A stretch of 64,000 nt of DNA. Source: Microcoleus sp. FACHB-672. Lineage in GTDB: Bacteria; Cyanobacteriota; Cyanobacteriia; Cyanobacteriales; Oscillatoriaceae. Of the stretch, positions 27,469-37,153 are shown piece after piece. The stretch spans positions 1 through 64,000 of the forward strand of contig NZ_JACJOU010000033.1 in the NCBI RefSeq assembly GCF_014695725.1, read 5' to 3'. A program made the translations under genes and the position numbers. The notes under the pieces were generated by a model. The model was not told the origin of the DNA. It did no database searches and worked only from the letters and a program-made list of their open reading frames with translations. Positions within the stretch are counted from its first letter, which is position 1, and every line of letters begins with the position of its first letter.

Positions 27469-28344
27469 TTACACTTTTCCTCGCAATTGTTCAAATTCTT
27501 CTCGCAAGGATTGTGGGTGATAGCCTAGGGTGTATGCTTTAGAACTGTCTAGGGATACGTCCGGGGGTCTGGGGGCTGCCATTTTAACGTCTTGTTGCCG
27601 GCAGGTTAGAATTTTGGCTTCGTCTAGTCCTAGCACTTCTACGAGTAATCGGAAAAAGTCATAACGCGAGATTCTTTCTTTTCCGCCTAAATGGATTCGT
27701 CCGTTGACTTTTTCTAATGCGAGTAAAAGTCCTTTTGCTGCTGTTTGGCCGCTTACTGGCGTGCGAAATTCGTCGGTGAATAAGGCAAGTTCTTGTCCTT
27801 TTCTGAGGCTTTCTAGCATGGGTTGAATGAAACTTTTAGCTGCCGGCCCTCCATAGCCAAACATTAAAGGCATCCGGCAAATGGCTGTCTGGGGATAGCG
27901 TTCGAGCATTCCTTCTTCAGCTAACACTTTTTGCTCGCCATAAAGGCTGACAGGACTCACGGGATCTGTTTCCCGGTAAGGAGCATTTAAGCCATTAAAC
28001 ACTAAGTCGGTGGAAGTGAAAACGCAAGGAATGGAGTAATCTGCACAAATGCCGGCAATATTACAAGATGCGGTTACATTGATTTCGTGGGATTCTTCAG
28101 GGTGGGTTTGGCAATAATTCGGTTGTGATTGAGCGGCAGCATGAATAACAGCATCAGGTTTAATTTCTTCAAAGATATGCTTGAGTTCCTCAAAGTTTCT
28201 TAAATCAGATTGCAATAAGTTAATTTCTGGAATTTCTACCGGCTGGGAAAAGTAGGTTCCATAAACCTGCCATTCTTCCTGGGCAATTTGACATAGGTTC
28301 CACCCTAGGAATCCACTACTGCCGGTGATTAAAAGTTTTTTCAT
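27469..28344 (-). CDS. SDR-family sugar-nucleotide reductase-like protein (RmlD type)
   Basis: A 291-aa extended short-chain dehydrogenase. The NAD(P)-binding motif is ITGSSGFLGWN (about residues 5-15). The active-site pair YxxxK is in SLYGEQKVLAEE (about 134-145), with Thr/Ser in VFTSTDLVFNG. The closest well-known family is dTDP-4-dehydrorhamnose reductase (RmlD). No other rhamnose genes are beside it, so the exact substrate is not claimed. Confidence 0.83.
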   Translation of the reverse strand: MKKLLITGSSGFLGWNLCQIAQEEWQVYGTYFSQPVEIPEINLLQSDLRNFEELKHIFEEIKPDAVIHAAAQSQPNYCQTHPEESHEINVTASCNIAGICADYSIPCVFTSTDLVFNGLNAPYRETDPVSPVSLYGEQKVLAEEGMLERYPQTAICRMPLMFGYGGPAAKSFIQPMLESLRKGQELALFTDEFRTPVSGQTAAKGLLLALEKVNGRIHLGGKERISRYDFFRLLVEVLGLDEAKILTCRQQDVKMAAPRPPDVSLDSSKAYTLGYHPQSLREEFEQLRGKV

Positions 28345-28446
28345 TCTTATTTTTACGCTTCAGTTTTCCTCACCTTCCAGTTTAAATATAAAATGGGGAG
28401 GAGATGGGCGCTTACTTAAAATTTTCAAGCTTGGTGGTTTAAAAAA

Positions 28447-28503
28447 GGAAATGGGTAAAAGCTCCATTTCATCCCATTTTTTGATTACCTTTTACCCATT
28501 TCC
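28447..28503. repeat. 15-bp perfect inverted repeat, 27-nt spacer
   Basis: GGAAATGGGTAAAAG at 28447-28461 is matched by its reverse complement at 28489-28503. It lies between the rubredoxin stop and the SDR start, both on the minus strand. It could be a rubredoxin terminator or a protein-binding site; the long spacer makes a classic terminator less likely. Confidence 0.6.
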
Positions 28504-28530
28504 CTGATTCAAAAGTAAAGGAACTCTCGA

Positions 28531-28692
28531 TTATCCAGCCGGCTCAAAATCTGCTTTGGAAGCCCCGCAAGTAGGACAAACCCAATCCTCTGGAATATCT
28601 TCAAATGGGGTACCGGGTGCAATTCCGCTATCAGGGTCGCCTTGTGCTGGGTCATATTCATAGGCGCAGAGGGTGCATATATATTTCTGCAT
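28531..28692 (-). CDS. rub: Rubredoxin
   Basis: A 53-aa rubredoxin with two CxxC iron ligands: [12 protein letters not shown] near the start and [14 protein letters not shown] near the end. The middle motif [23 protein letters not shown] is diagnostic. The ATG at 28692 (MQKYICTLC) is the normal start; the frame runs a few codons further up. It lacks the C-terminal membrane helix of cyanobacterial RubA (photosystem assembly), so it is a soluble electron carrier. Confidence 0.93.
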   Translation of the reverse strand: MQKYICTLCAYEYDPAQGDPDSGIAPGTPFEDIPEDWVCPTCGASKADFEPAG

Positions 28693-28734
28693 TCTAAGTT
28701 TCTCCTGATACATTCCCTCTTATGATACAAGCCA

Positions 28735-28762
28735 AGCCTCCAGAACCAAAGTTCTAGAGGCT
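28735..28762 (-). terminator. Hairpin terminator of the ChaB-domain gene
   Basis: AGCCTCCAGAAC, loop CAAA, GTTCTAGAGGCT: a 12-bp stem with one mismatch, 45 nt after the stop of the minus-strand gene at 28807. A GCTTGT run follows on the minus strand. Confidence 0.6.
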
Positions 28763-28806
28763 GGTTACAATCTTCTTTCAAACGAAGGCAAGGAATGTAA
28801 TCTAAA

Positions 28807-29574
28807 CTACACAGTCGCCTTGGCTAGTGACCAAACACCATTTCCGTCTTCGTCGTACTGTTCGTGAATGGTTTTCCAGGCAGCGTGTTCAGCGTTCAAG
28901 GGATCGTTATTTTGCTCTAAGGCGGTGTTGTAGCTTTGTATAAATGTCTGTTGCGCCTCTTCAGATAGGTGTGAACGGACTTCGGGAGACAAATCGGCTA
29001 CACTGTTGTACTTGCCGGCACTTGCACGAGGCAGCGTCATTTCGTTGACTGTAATTTCTTCCCCACCGGCACTTTCCAGCAGCAGTTGAATGTCACTGGC
29101 TTTATCTGCCGGCACTTCTGCCATCACTAGAAATTCCCCAGCTTCTACGCGGGTTTGATAAATTGCCGCTTTATCTTCAGGCATTCCCAGCGTCCCCAAT
29201 GCGGAAACTAAGCCGGCACCGGCACTACCCGCCAGAGCCCCACTGGCTGCACCTAAGAGTACAGCACCCAATGGGCCGGCTGCTACCACTGAACCGACAA
29301 AGGGAATAAATAGGATACCAACGCCGGTCAGCAGACTTAAAAACGAACCAAAAAGGGAACCAAAAATCGCGCCGCTTCGCAAGCCTCCCAAAATCACATC
29401 TTTTTTCGTTATAAAGCCAGTGATTCGGGTGTTGGATTTAAAGTTTTTGCCCATCATTGAGATGTGATCTTGGGGCACACCCCGATCTAGCAGACGCCGA
29501 ACAACGCCATCTAATTGACTTTCTTCTTTAAATACGGCTGATATTGTGCGTTCTGCTTGATATTGGTCAGGCAT
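28807..29574 (-). CDS. Glycine-zipper membrane protein with ChaB domain (stress-protein 17M type)
   Basis: A 255-aa protein from the ATG at 29574, which has AAGGAG 8 nt upstream; the longer frame to 29820 is unlikely. The N-terminal 50 residues ([21 protein letters not shown]) resemble the general-stress 17M-like domain. A Gly/Ala-rich hydrophobic part (about 55-130) follows, typical of glycine-zipper membrane proteins. The C-terminal about 65 residues match ChaB ([23 protein letters not shown], then [17 protein letters not shown]). ChaB was first linked to cation transport in E. coli, but its function is unclear. A stress role is an inference. Confidence 0.82.
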   Translation of the reverse strand: MPDQYQAERTISAVFKEESQLDGVVRRLLDRGVPQDHISMMGKNFKSNTRITGFITKKDVILGGLRSGAIFGSLFGSFLSLLTGVGILFIPFVGSVVAAGPLGAVLLGAASGALAGSAGAGLVSALGTLGMPEDKAAIYQTRVEAGEFLVMAEVPADKASDIQLLLESAGGEEITVNEMTLPRASAGKYNSVADLSPEVRSHLSEEAQQTFIQSYNTALEQNNDPLNAEHAAWKTIHEQYDEDGNGVWSLAKATV

Positions 29575-29928
29575 TATGCTTCTCCTTGAGATTTTTTCGT
29601 CCTTTCTTGTAGCAGGATAACAAGACCCACCCCTCACCTTGGATCTGCCTGGAGATTGATCATTTTTAAGCCGGCAGCCACAACATTTCTCTGCCGGTGG
29701 TAACAGAAATTGCCGGTGTCTATGGCTACTAATTGTGCGTGAAGTCACCACTGTTTCTGCATTGCTAAAAGAAGGCAAAAAGAGATAAATTAGCTTAAAC
29801 TTGTTATTAAGCGAACTCAAGCAAAAAACTAATAAAAATACGAATAATATTGTAATTTCAAAGAAAATAGTAATTGGATGGGCGATTTAGATAACAGGGT
29901 TGTTCAAATTCGCAAGCGGCAAGATAGG
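29575..29928. other. Intergenic region upstream of the ChaB-domain gene
   Basis: About 350 nt between two minus-strand genes; it carries the ribosome-binding site and presumably the promoter of the gene at 29574. No further ORF is supported. Confidence 0.35.
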
Positions 29929-30585
29929 TTAGATCATGGGGTGCCGATAAAGTAGTGTTTGATTTAGGATGTAAATAATTGCCGTGCTAAACTCTTCGCA
30001 CTCTCCATTAGCATCCGGCTGATTGAACCCTTGAATCAGCTTTTTTATGTCTTCGTCAGACAAAACTTCGATAACTTCTAAAATATCTTCAATTGCTTTT
30101 TTGCGATTTGCAGTTAGCTTAGAAATATTAAGTCCAAGTTTGAAAATCGTGGTAGCAGCCGCTTGCTTATCTGGCTTATCTGCCGGCAAAATTTCTCCAG
30201 CCTCTGAATATCTAAAAAACTCCGCACAGTTAGATTGTAATGGAGAAATCATCAGATGCTCATCGTACCAGTCATCTTTCTTATAAGCACAGTGTTCAGA
30301 CTGTGTTCGCTTTCTCTGACATGAAACTAATAAATTTCTATAATCTAGCGCGAGTTCTGGATAAGCACTCCTTGGCTTGAGATGTTCAATATGGCTGGTA
30401 TCTCTAGTAACTCGGATTCCGCAATAGCAACAGATATAACCTTGCTCATGTAGTAACCAATCATGCACCTCAGTTTTTACTTTTCCTCGAAAATCATCCT
30501 CATAAGTAGGTGTCCAATTCTCGTTAGCGAGTGCCTTCCAGTTTGCCAAACACTGTGGCTCCTCACTCTTTTTAATATATTTCAC
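29929..30585 (-). CDS. ptuB: PtuB-type HNH endonuclease (Septu defence)
   Basis: A 218-aa HNH nuclease of the TIGR02646/PtuB type. The zinc ligands are in GYICCYCGIRV (about residues 48-58) and the HNH core is HIEHLKPRSAYPELALDYRNLLVSC (about 66-90), followed by a second CxxxH-like part (EHCAYKKDDW). The GTG start at 30585 overlaps the PtuA stop by 4 nt (GTGA). In Septu, PtuA and PtuB form a complex that protects against phages by degrading nucleic acid. The order PtuA then PtuB and the tight overlap match known Septu operons. No reverse transcriptase is nearby, so it is not a retron-associated set. Confidence 0.88.
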   Translation of the reverse strand: MKYIKKSEEPQCLANWKALANENWTPTYEDDFRGKVKTEVHDWLLHEQGYICCYCGIRVTRDTSHIEHLKPRSAYPELALDYRNLLVSCQRKRTQSEHCAYKKDDWYDEHLMISPLQSNCAEFFRYSEAGEILPADKPDKQAAATTIFKLGLNISKLTANRKKAIEDILEVIEVLSDEDIKKLIQGFNQPDANGECEEFSTAIIYILNQTLLYRHPMI

Positions 30586-31943
30586 TTTTTCAGGATCTCC
30601 CGGCGTCTAATAGATACACCCGCCTTAACCAGTTCTGGATCGTCTAATCCAATCTTTTCAGCAATTTCCTGACGTAATTGCCTTGCTAAATCGAGGTTTC
30701 CCGCATCAATAACTCGAAACAATTCTAGAATCTCTTCTTTAATTTCCTTTGGACGTTCTGAAACCCCCATCAAGTCTTCAAGGATACGATTGCTGTCTCT
30801 GCCAAATGATGAACTTTCCGGACGCGTGGCAACGATCTCTCCTTCATCTGTTCTCTCAAGAATATAGATGCTTTCCGGTTTAACTTGGCTGAGGACTTGT
30901 GGAGAATGGGTGGTGACAATAAACTGGCAATTGGGAAATGTCCTGCTCAGCGCCGGCATAATTTTACGTTGCCATTCTGGGTGAAGGTGCAGCTCAATTT
31001 CATCAATCAATACCACACCCGCTCCTTCTAGGGGATCTTCTAAATCTGGGTTAGCAAGTGCTAAACGCCTCGCCAAATCTCCTACCATTGCCAGCAAGCA
31101 TTTCTCCCCATCAGATAACTGATTTAGAATAAGCTCCTGACCTTGTTTTTTTACAGTCATTCGCAATGGTGAGCGCCTAACTCGTAAATTTGAAAAATTA
31201 GGAATGAGAGCATATATTGCTTTTCTCACTGCTTCTAGCTGCTTATCTTTATATTTAGAGTTATCCAATCGTTCCTCGTTCTCCAAATCCTCCAATGCTC
31301 TAAACCATTGAAAGAATCTATCAAAGACTATTTGGACACCTGCTACTGCAGATTTATAGGCATCTAACTGATCAAATGAAAAATTACTAGAAATATCTAA
31401 AGGAATATCAAGCAATTCTCGATTGCTCGGATAGTAAATTACTAAAGGTAAGTTTTTCTCAAAAATTAATTGAGGTTGATTAAGTATCTTTAATAATACA
31501 AGAGCGTAAAGTTCTGTGCTATCGATCAAAGGCTTTTTGCTACTCAATGACCAGTTTAATTCTCTCTTTTTGCCTACTGATGTTGTAATTTCGAGATTGT
31601 TTTTAATTTGTCCATTTTTAATATCTTCATTACTAAAAAAACGTGATATCAAAGTATTTGATTCTCTTTCTCCTGGGAGATGATTTCTATAGAGGAGCCT
31701 TACTATATCCCTGGATGTCCAGTCAATCGAATTGCTATCTACTCGAAAATCCTCGAAATTTATTTTATCGCGCACTCGAATCAAATCTATATAAGGAGAG
31801 AAGAGAATAGCAATACAGTCAAGAATACTGGATTTGCCCACGCCGTTAATACCGATAAATACTGTCGGTTCATCTGTTGGGAACTCTAGGGTTAAATTGC
31901 CGATTCCGCGAAACGATTGCATCTTCAGGCGCTTGACTCTCAT
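30582..31943 (-). CDS. ptuA: PtuA-type ATPase (Septu defence)
   Basis: A 453-aa ABC/SMC-like ATPase. Walker A is FIGINGVGKSSILDC (about residues 29-43). The ABC signature region is LSDGEKCLLAMVGDLARR, Walker B is VVLIDEIELHLHPEWQ and the H-switch is IVTTHSPQVLS. The short insert between them is typical of PtuA/RloC-like ATPases. ATG start at 31943 (MRVKRLKMQSFRGIG). It forms a two-gene operon with ptuB. How the module is triggered by phage is known from other Septu systems only, not from this sequence. Confidence 0.88.
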   Translation of the reverse strand: MRVKRLKMQSFRGIGNLTLEFPTDEPTVFIGINGVGKSSILDCIAILFSPYIDLIRVRDKINFEDFRVDSNSIDWTSRDIVRLLYRNHLPGERESNTLISRFFSNEDIKNGQIKNNLEITTSVGKKRELNWSLSSKKPLIDSTELYALVLLKILNQPQLIFEKNLPLVIYYPSNRELLDIPLDISSNFSFDQLDAYKSAVAGVQIVFDRFFQWFRALEDLENEERLDNSKYKDKQLEAVRKAIYALIPNFSNLRVRRSPLRMTVKKQGQELILNQLSDGEKCLLAMVGDLARRLALANPDLEDPLEGAGVVLIDEIELHLHPEWQRKIMPALSRTFPNCQFIVTTHSPQVLSQVKPESIYILERTDEGEIVATRPESSSFGRDSNRILEDLMGVSERPKEIKEEILELFRVIDAGNLDLARQLRQEIAEKIGLDDPELVKAGVSIRRREILKK

Positions 31944-32034
31944 TTTGTGACCTTCACTGCATTATGATCTGGATCTTAATAGGCATCTGGCAAATTGTAA
32001 GCTAGCTGCCATGCGATAAAAAGAGAGCGTTCAG

Positions 32035-32550
32035 ATGTCCCAACCTCCTCATCAACCTTCCCCCATCACTCCAGGCAACGAAGCTCAAATAGCAACCGTG
32101 CACCGGCTGCGCCAGCTTAGCCATCTCCTCGATAACGCCGTTGGCATCCCTGGCACTCGCTATCGCATCGGACTTGATCCTCTCCTGGGACTGCTACCGG
32201 GTGGCGGTGACATTGCCGGCGCGGTTCTTTCTGGCTACATCGTCTACTCAGCCGCAAAGCTAGGCTTGCCGCGAGAAACCTTGGTGCAAATGGTTTCTAA
32301 CATCCTATTTGAGACATTCGCCGGCACGGTGCCGGTGTTGGGAGACTTGGTGGATGTCACTTGGAAAGCCAATACTAAGAACGTGGCATTGGTGGAAAGT
32401 CACTTGAACGTTCCCCAACCCAATAGCAAAAAAGCTGACAAGTGGTTTGTGTTCCTGCTGCTAGCCGGCTTGATGCTTGTCGTGATTGCGGTTGCGGGTT
32501 TGAGCGTATTCCTGATCAGCCTAGTGGTGAGACTGTTCACCGGCGGCTAA
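32035..32550 (+). CDS. DUF4112 membrane protein
   Basis: A 171-aa protein with the DUF4112 pattern LLDNAVGIPGTRYRIGLDPLLGLLPGGGDIAGAVLSGYIV (about residues 29-68), a middle segment (VPVLGDLVDVTWKANTKN) and a C-terminal transmembrane helix (WFVFLLLAGLMLVVIAVAGLSVFLI, about 138-162). Function is unknown. It ends only 81 nt before the preferred start of the next gene, so co-transcription is plausible. Confidence 0.88.
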   Translation: MSQPPHQPSPITPGNEAQIATVHRLRQLSHLLDNAVGIPGTRYRIGLDPLLGLLPGGGDIAGAVLSGYIVYSAAKLGLPRETLVQMVSNILFETFAGTVPVLGDLVDVTWKANTKNVALVESHLNVPQPNSKKADKWFVFLLLAGLMLVVIAVAGLSVFLISLVVRLFTGG

Positions 32551-32631
32551 TGGGTGGCAGTTAGCCGGCTCCCCACGCGCCGGCTTCCCAAGAGGTGGGA
32601 TAATAAACCAGCTGTTGTCTGCTTTTCTCCA

Positions 32632-33669
32632 ATGGTTCAGTCTTTCCAGTCTCCCGACGATCTTGCCAATGCCCTCGCCGGCATCACCGATCTGACTTTT
32701 CAACTGCCTGATCCAGAAGATGAGCAAATTTCTGAATTAGATTATCAGCAGCAACTTGACAGTGCGTGGCAAGTCTGCGATCGCTTCGACTTGCAAACCG
32801 ACATTTGGCGCGGACGAATTTTGCGATCCATCCGAGATCGTGAGAAAAAAGGTGGAGACGGGCGCGGCACCGGCTTTCTTAACTGGCTGAAAAACCGGGA
32901 AATTAGTAAAAGTCAAGCCTACGCACTCATTGAACTCTCCAACAGTGCTGACACCCTCCTCGAACAAGGACATCTCGATCCCTCTTCGATCAACAACTTC
33001 AGCAAACGGGCTTTTGTGGAAACTGCCAAAGCCTCCCCAGAAGTGCAGCAGCTTGTCACAGATGCCGCCCGCACCGGCGATCGCATCACCCGGCGGGAAG
33101 TGCGCCAACTCTCTGATGAGTGGACAGCTATGAGTTCCGACTTGCTGCCGGATGAAGTCAAGGAAAAAGCTGCCGGTGGATCAGTCCCCACTCGCTTTCT
33201 CGCGCCTCTGGTGAAAGAGATGGAAAAGCTGCCAGAGTCGCACCTCAACGCCATCCGCCAGGAAGCCGCCGAAAATCCCGATGTTGATACTGTCAAACAG
33301 CTCACTTCGGACGCTCGTAACTTGTCAAAATATCTGGATGCTGCCGCCCAAGTGCAAACCATTAACCAGTCGTCTCTAGATATGGAAATGGCGCTAGAAG
33401 AAGCTTTGCGGCTAGGCTGTCTCAATACGGCAGCGGATATGGTGAAGCAAGCATCCCAAGTAGAACAGACAGTGGCAAAGCTATACACCACTTGGAAGCG
33501 TTTGTCAAGTCTTGCTGACCGGCTTTATGTAGACACCGGCGCGACAACTCCGCACCTGCGCTCTCTCATCAGCTGCATGGAGCGACTTGCCGGTGAGGTG
33601 ATTGAAGTGCAATTAGGCGATAACGAACGCACCATTCGTCTGCGAATCTTGAGTGATTCAGATTCTTAA
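32632..33669 (+). CDS. Conserved cyanobacterial protein of unknown function
   Basis: About 345 aa, soluble and highly charged. I do not recognise a characterised family. The first third has a helical, basic part (WRGRILRSIRDREKKGGDGRGTGFLNWLKNREISKSQAYALIELS) that resembles the regulator-like or ParB-like helices of DNA-binding proteins. The rest is helical with several Glu/Lys-rich segments and a final beta-rich part (EVIEVQLGDNERTIRLRIL). The ATG at 32632 (MVQSFQSPDD) is preferred; the frame is open to 32554. Confidence 0.75.
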   Translation: MVQSFQSPDDLANALAGITDLTFQLPDPEDEQISELDYQQQLDSAWQVCDRFDLQTDIWRGRILRSIRDREKKGGDGRGTGFLNWLKNREISKSQAYALIELSNSADTLLEQGHLDPSSINNFSKRAFVETAKASPEVQQLVTDAARTGDRITRREVRQLSDEWTAMSSDLLPDEVKEKAAGGSVPTRFLAPLVKEMEKLPESHLNAIRQEAAENPDVDTVKQLTSDARNLSKYLDAAAQVQTINQSSLDMEMALEEALRLGCLNTAADMVKQASQVEQTVAKLYTTWKRLSSLADRLYVDTGATTPHLRSLISCMERLAGEVIEVQLGDNERTIRLRILSDSDS

Positions 33670-33899
33670 CCGCCTCCTCACCCAACTCTATGCCTGGGTG
33701 GGGATTCCCAAACTACTCAATACAAGATTTAATAAGATTTACACACGGCTTCTTGACAAAATACATTTCTCCTAATTTGTCAAAGAGTCCAGTGTAATAT
33801 TATGCACAGCCTGTTGGCTTAGCCAATTCAGTTGGTTGTTAATCAAGGTATTTCCCGTTGACTTTACAAAATCTAAAGAATCTTGCTGACGAGCAGATT

Positions 33900-34970
33900 A
33901 TGGTTTCCCAGCCAGAGTATGCAAAGAAATTGCGTCCCCTGCTGCCACCCGAAGCATTTGAACCGGCTCCCAGCAAGTTAGTCCTCCTGTTGCTGAATCT
34001 GGTAATTTTGATGGGAGGTTGGGCCATTGCCTCCACATTAGATCATTGGCCGGCCTACCTTTTATGGCTTTACCTACCCATCTCACTGGTGATGGGTAAC
34101 AGCGTGATTGTATTGCTTTTCAGTTCCCATAACCTCATGCACGGCAGCGTCATTAGAAACCGCCGAATCATGAGTGTTCTGGGTTTGCTGGGACTTGCGA
34201 TCTTGTGGATGCCGCCAACGCAGTGGAAAGCAGTGCATAACCGAGAGCATCACAACAAAACGAATTCTCTGACAGATCCCGACCGCAATTACTTAAACGA
34301 GCAGCCGAAAACCTGGGGAAAATGGATTCAAAATTTATTTGTCCCCTCTGCCGAAGTGAATCCTTTGTGGTTAACTGTGGGGATGACAAGTGCTTGGGGC
34401 GTTCATACTTTTAGAAACCTCACCTCGGTGCTGTTTTTTAATGATGAATCGGTTGATTATGTGCCGGCTGCTTTTACAGTCAGCGATAAAGAAAGGCGGG
34501 CAATTGCGGGTGAAGTTCTCATAATTTTAGCGCTTCATCTGTGTATTCTCAGCTTCTTGCAATTTAACCCACTCAAACTCGTACTGGGTTACTTTCTTCC
34601 CATCGGGATTGGTTATGCCGGCCTGATGTTTTATATTTATACCAATCATATGCTTTCCCCGATGACAAGCATTAATGATCCCTTGCTCAATAGCTTGTCA
34701 ATCCGGGTGCCTAAATTTTTTGATTGGTTGCATCTCAATTTTTCTTACCACACGGAGCATCATATTTTCCCTGGCATGAACTCTGATTATTACCCCCAAG
34801 TCAGAGAATTGCTAGAACTTCACTATCCGGGTCGGATGAATATATTGGATGCCGGCGAAGCTTGGCAGTTGTTGCTGCAAACTCCTCGGCATTACAAAGA
34901 TGACAATACCTTTACAGATTGGTCAGAAGAAAAATCTGTAACTAGCCCGCTAAGTCAAAGTTTGCTTTAA
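33900..34970 (+). CDS. Fatty-acid desaturase-family membrane protein
   Basis: About 356 aa with four or so membrane helices (for example LVLLLLNLVILMGGWAIA and LVLGYFLPIGIGYAGLMFYIY). It has the three His boxes of membrane di-iron enzymes: SHNLMH (about residue 80), HNREHHN (about 115) and HTEHH near 280. The family includes acyl-lipid desaturases and carotenoid ketolases/hydroxylases. The precise substrate cannot be read from sequence. The frame is open from a TTG at 33858; the ATG at 33900 is the more conventional start. Confidence 0.83.
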   Translation: MVSQPEYAKKLRPLLPPEAFEPAPSKLVLLLLNLVILMGGWAIASTLDHWPAYLLWLYLPISLVMGNSVIVLLFSSHNLMHGSVIRNRRIMSVLGLLGLAILWMPPTQWKAVHNREHHNKTNSLTDPDRNYLNEQPKTWGKWIQNLFVPSAEVNPLWLTVGMTSAWGVHTFRNLTSVLFFNDESVDYVPAAFTVSDKERRAIAGEVLIILALHLCILSFLQFNPLKLVLGYFLPIGIGYAGLMFYIYTNHMLSPMTSINDPLLNSLSIRVPKFFDWLHLNFSYHTEHHIFPGMNSDYYPQVRELLELHYPGRMNILDAGEAWQLLLQTPRHYKDDNTFTDWSEEKSVTSPLSQSLL

Positions 34971-35064
34971 AACTGAAAAATTGTCTTTGGCTGCTTGCTT
35001 CGGTTTTCTAAGTAGGTAGCCATCATTAAATACAGCCCTGTAGTCCCCTTTAGCAAGGGAGACG

Positions 35065-35126
35065 GCGACAGCCGGGGGTTGAAGTGATTGTTTCTCCAGC
35101 ACTTCAACCCCCGGCTTTGTTGTCGA
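35065..35126. terminator. Long hairpin after the desaturase gene
   Basis: A perfect 17-bp stem: AGCCGGGGGTTGAAGTG at 35070-35086 and its complement at 35100-35116. It is extended by an interrupted CGACA/TGTCG pair. It sits 95-155 nt downstream of the desaturase stop and ends in TTTGTTGT on the plus strand. Terminator function is likely; a mobile palindromic repeat is also possible. Confidence 0.6.
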
Positions 35127-35227
35127 GTTCGGTAGAGCCGGCAAGCTGGGATTAAGAGAATTTATGAAAACTCTCAAAATTCTCTAGATCGTCTAAAGTG
35201 AATGTTTAACCTGGTGATGTCGCCAGT

Positions 35228-37153
35228 ATGAGCTACTGTCTCAACCCTGCTTGCCTGAAGGCCCAAAACCCAGACTCCGCAAGTTTCTGCTTAACTTGTG
35301 GTTCGCTGCTGCGGCTGAAAGAGCGCTACAAAGCGATTGAGCCAATCGGTGCCGGCAGCTTTGGCAGAACGTTTTTAGCGGAAGACGCACATCGTCTGGA
35401 GAGTTTGTGCGTAATTAAGCAATTGTTGCCACAGCCGCATATTCAAAATAATTCTCAGGCAATGGCTAAGGCGATCAAGTTGTTTAAGCGGGAAGCGCGG
35501 CAGTTGTTTCACTTAGGACATCATCCCCAGATTCCATCGCTGTTTGCGTTTTTTGAGCAAAACCGGCTCTTGTATTTGGTGCAAGAGTTAATTGATGGGC
35601 ACGATCTCTCGCACGAATTGGGCAAGGGCAAACGCAAGGGTTCTGACAATGAGGGACAAAGCCGGCAGTTGTTGAAAGAGTTGCTGCCGGTGTTGCAATT
35701 TGTCCATGAGCATCAGGTGATTCACCGGGATATCAAACCGATGAATATTCTACGCCGGCACAATGGGGAATTGGTGCTGATTGATTTCGGGGTTGCCAAG
35801 CAGCTAACCGGCAACGGCAGCAACCAAGCCGGCTCAAGAGTGGGGACAGAAGGATATGCGCCTATTGAGCAAATACGGGGTGGCAAGGCTTATCCAGCGA
35901 GCGATCTTTACAGTTTGGGTGTGACTTGTATTCAGTTGCTCACCCAAGGCTCACTGGATGAGCTTTATGATGCGATGGAAGGGCGCTGGGTATGGCGAGA
36001 ATTTCTAAGCGCGAAAGGAATAAATATTACCCCTGAGTTGGCTGAAATTTTAGACAAAATGCTGAAAGATGGGGTGAATGAGCGCTATCAATCCGCCGCA
36101 GAAGTGCTTAAAGACCTTAATAAAATCCCCGCAATTTTTAATAAGCAGCCCGTGAGTTCTACTGTTGGTTTGGGACATTTAACGGCTGCAAAGATAGGGG
36201 TGAAATCCACCAAAACGATCAAAAATCCTAAATCAAAAAGTGTGCCGGTTTGGCGATGTGTGCAAACCTTGATCGGTCATACAAAAGAGGTGAATTCCAT
36301 TGCCCTCAGTCCTCAAGCTTACGTTCTGGTGAGTGGCAGTTGGGATCACACGATTAAAGTCTGGAATCTGAACACCGGCACGCTAATTCACACGCTGCGA
36401 GGCCATTTCGGTCATGTCAGTTCCGTTGCGATTAGTCCAGATGGTTACATTCTCGTCAGTGGCAGTTGGGATCGCACGATTAAAGTCTGGAATTTGGGCA
36501 GTGGCAAACTGATTCATACGCTGAAAGGACATAACAATTATGTGAATTCTGTGGCGATTAGTCCCGATGCTCAAACCCTTGTTAGCAGCAGTTGGGATAA
36601 AACAATTAAAGTCTGGCAGTTGAATACAGGACAGCTTATAGAAACCCTGACCGGCTCAGATTGTGTTCGCACTCTGGCGATTAGTCCGAATGGGAAACTT
36701 CTCGCCGGCGGCAGTGATGACCGGCTGGTTAAATTATGGGGATTGGGTGCCGGTGGCAGACCCGACAGTGCCAATTGTTGCACCCTTGCCGGTCATTCAA
36801 ATTGCGTTCGTTCTGTTGCTTTCAGTCCCGATGGGCAACTTTTAGCCAGTGGCAGTTGGGATAATACGATTGAGCTGTGGGAGATCCACAGACAGCCGGC
36901 AACTAAGCCGCTACGCACCCTTGCCGGTCATTCCAGCTACGTTTATTCGGTTGCCTTTGGTGAAGATGGCAAGATTTTAGCGAGTGGCAGTCGCGACGGC
37001 ACGATTAAGCTATGGCAGATGGACACCTGCGACCCCGCACACACCCTGACTGGGCATTCAGGGCCGGTTTATTCGGTTGCCTTTAGTCCCGATAGTCAGA
37101 CGCTTGTGAGTGGGAGTGATGACGCGACTATCAAGATTTGGCGCTGTGAGTAG
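35228..37153 (+). CDS. Ser/Thr protein kinase fused to a seven-bladed WD40 propeller
   Basis: A 641-aa regulator. A zinc-ribbon-like N-terminus has four Cys (YCLNPAC and FCLTCG). A Hanks-type kinase domain follows: P-loop IGAGSFGRTF (about residues 40-49), Lys in VIKQLL, catalytic loop VIHRDIKPMNI (about 164-174), DFGVAKQL, and the activation segment GTEGYAPIEQ. Residues about 340-641 form seven WD40 repeats, with GH...WD patterns such as LVSGSWDHTIKVW. There is no membrane helix, so it is cytoplasmic. Kinase-WD40 fusions are common in filamentous cyanobacteria. Its last 176 bp are duplicated at 38744-38919. Confidence 0.93.
   Translation: MSYCLNPACLKAQNPDSASFCLTCGSLLRLKERYKAIEPIGAGSFGRTFLAEDAHRLESLCVIKQLLPQPHIQNNSQAMAKAIKLFKREARQLFHLGHHPQIPSLFAFFEQNRLLYLVQELIDGHDLSHELGKGKRKGSDNEGQSRQLLKELLPVLQFVHEHQVIHRDIKPMNILRRHNGELVLIDFGVAKQLTGNGSNQAGSRVGTEGYAPIEQIRGGKAYPASDLYSLGVTCIQLLTQGSLDELYDAMEGRWVWREFLSAKGINITPELAEILDKMLKDGVNERYQSAAEVLKDLNKIPAIFNKQPVSSTVGLGHLTAAKIGVKSTKTIKNPKSKSVPVWRCVQTLIGHTKEVNSIALSPQAYVLVSGSWDHTIKVWNLNTGTLIHTLRGHFGHVSSVAISPDGYILVSGSWDRTIKVWNLGSGKLIHTLKGHNNYVNSVAISPDAQTLVSSSWDKTIKVWQLNTGQLIETLTGSDCVRTLAISPNGKLLAGGSDDRLVKLWGLGAGGRPDSANCCTLAGHSNCVRSVAFSPDGQLLASGSWDNTIELWEIHRQPATKPLRTLAGHSSYVYSVAFGEDGKILASGSRDGTIKLWQMDTCDPAHTLTGHSGPVYSVAFSPDSQTLVSGSDDATIKIWRCE

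Noticed and set aside
29929-31943. Retron with PtuAB effector
   Set aside because: No reverse transcriptase or msr/msd-like sequence lies next to the pair; a plain Septu module is the simpler reading.
32919-33491. 190-aa open frame antisense to the gene at 32632
   Set aside because: Ser/Arg/Cys-rich translation typical of an antisense shadow of a coding gene.
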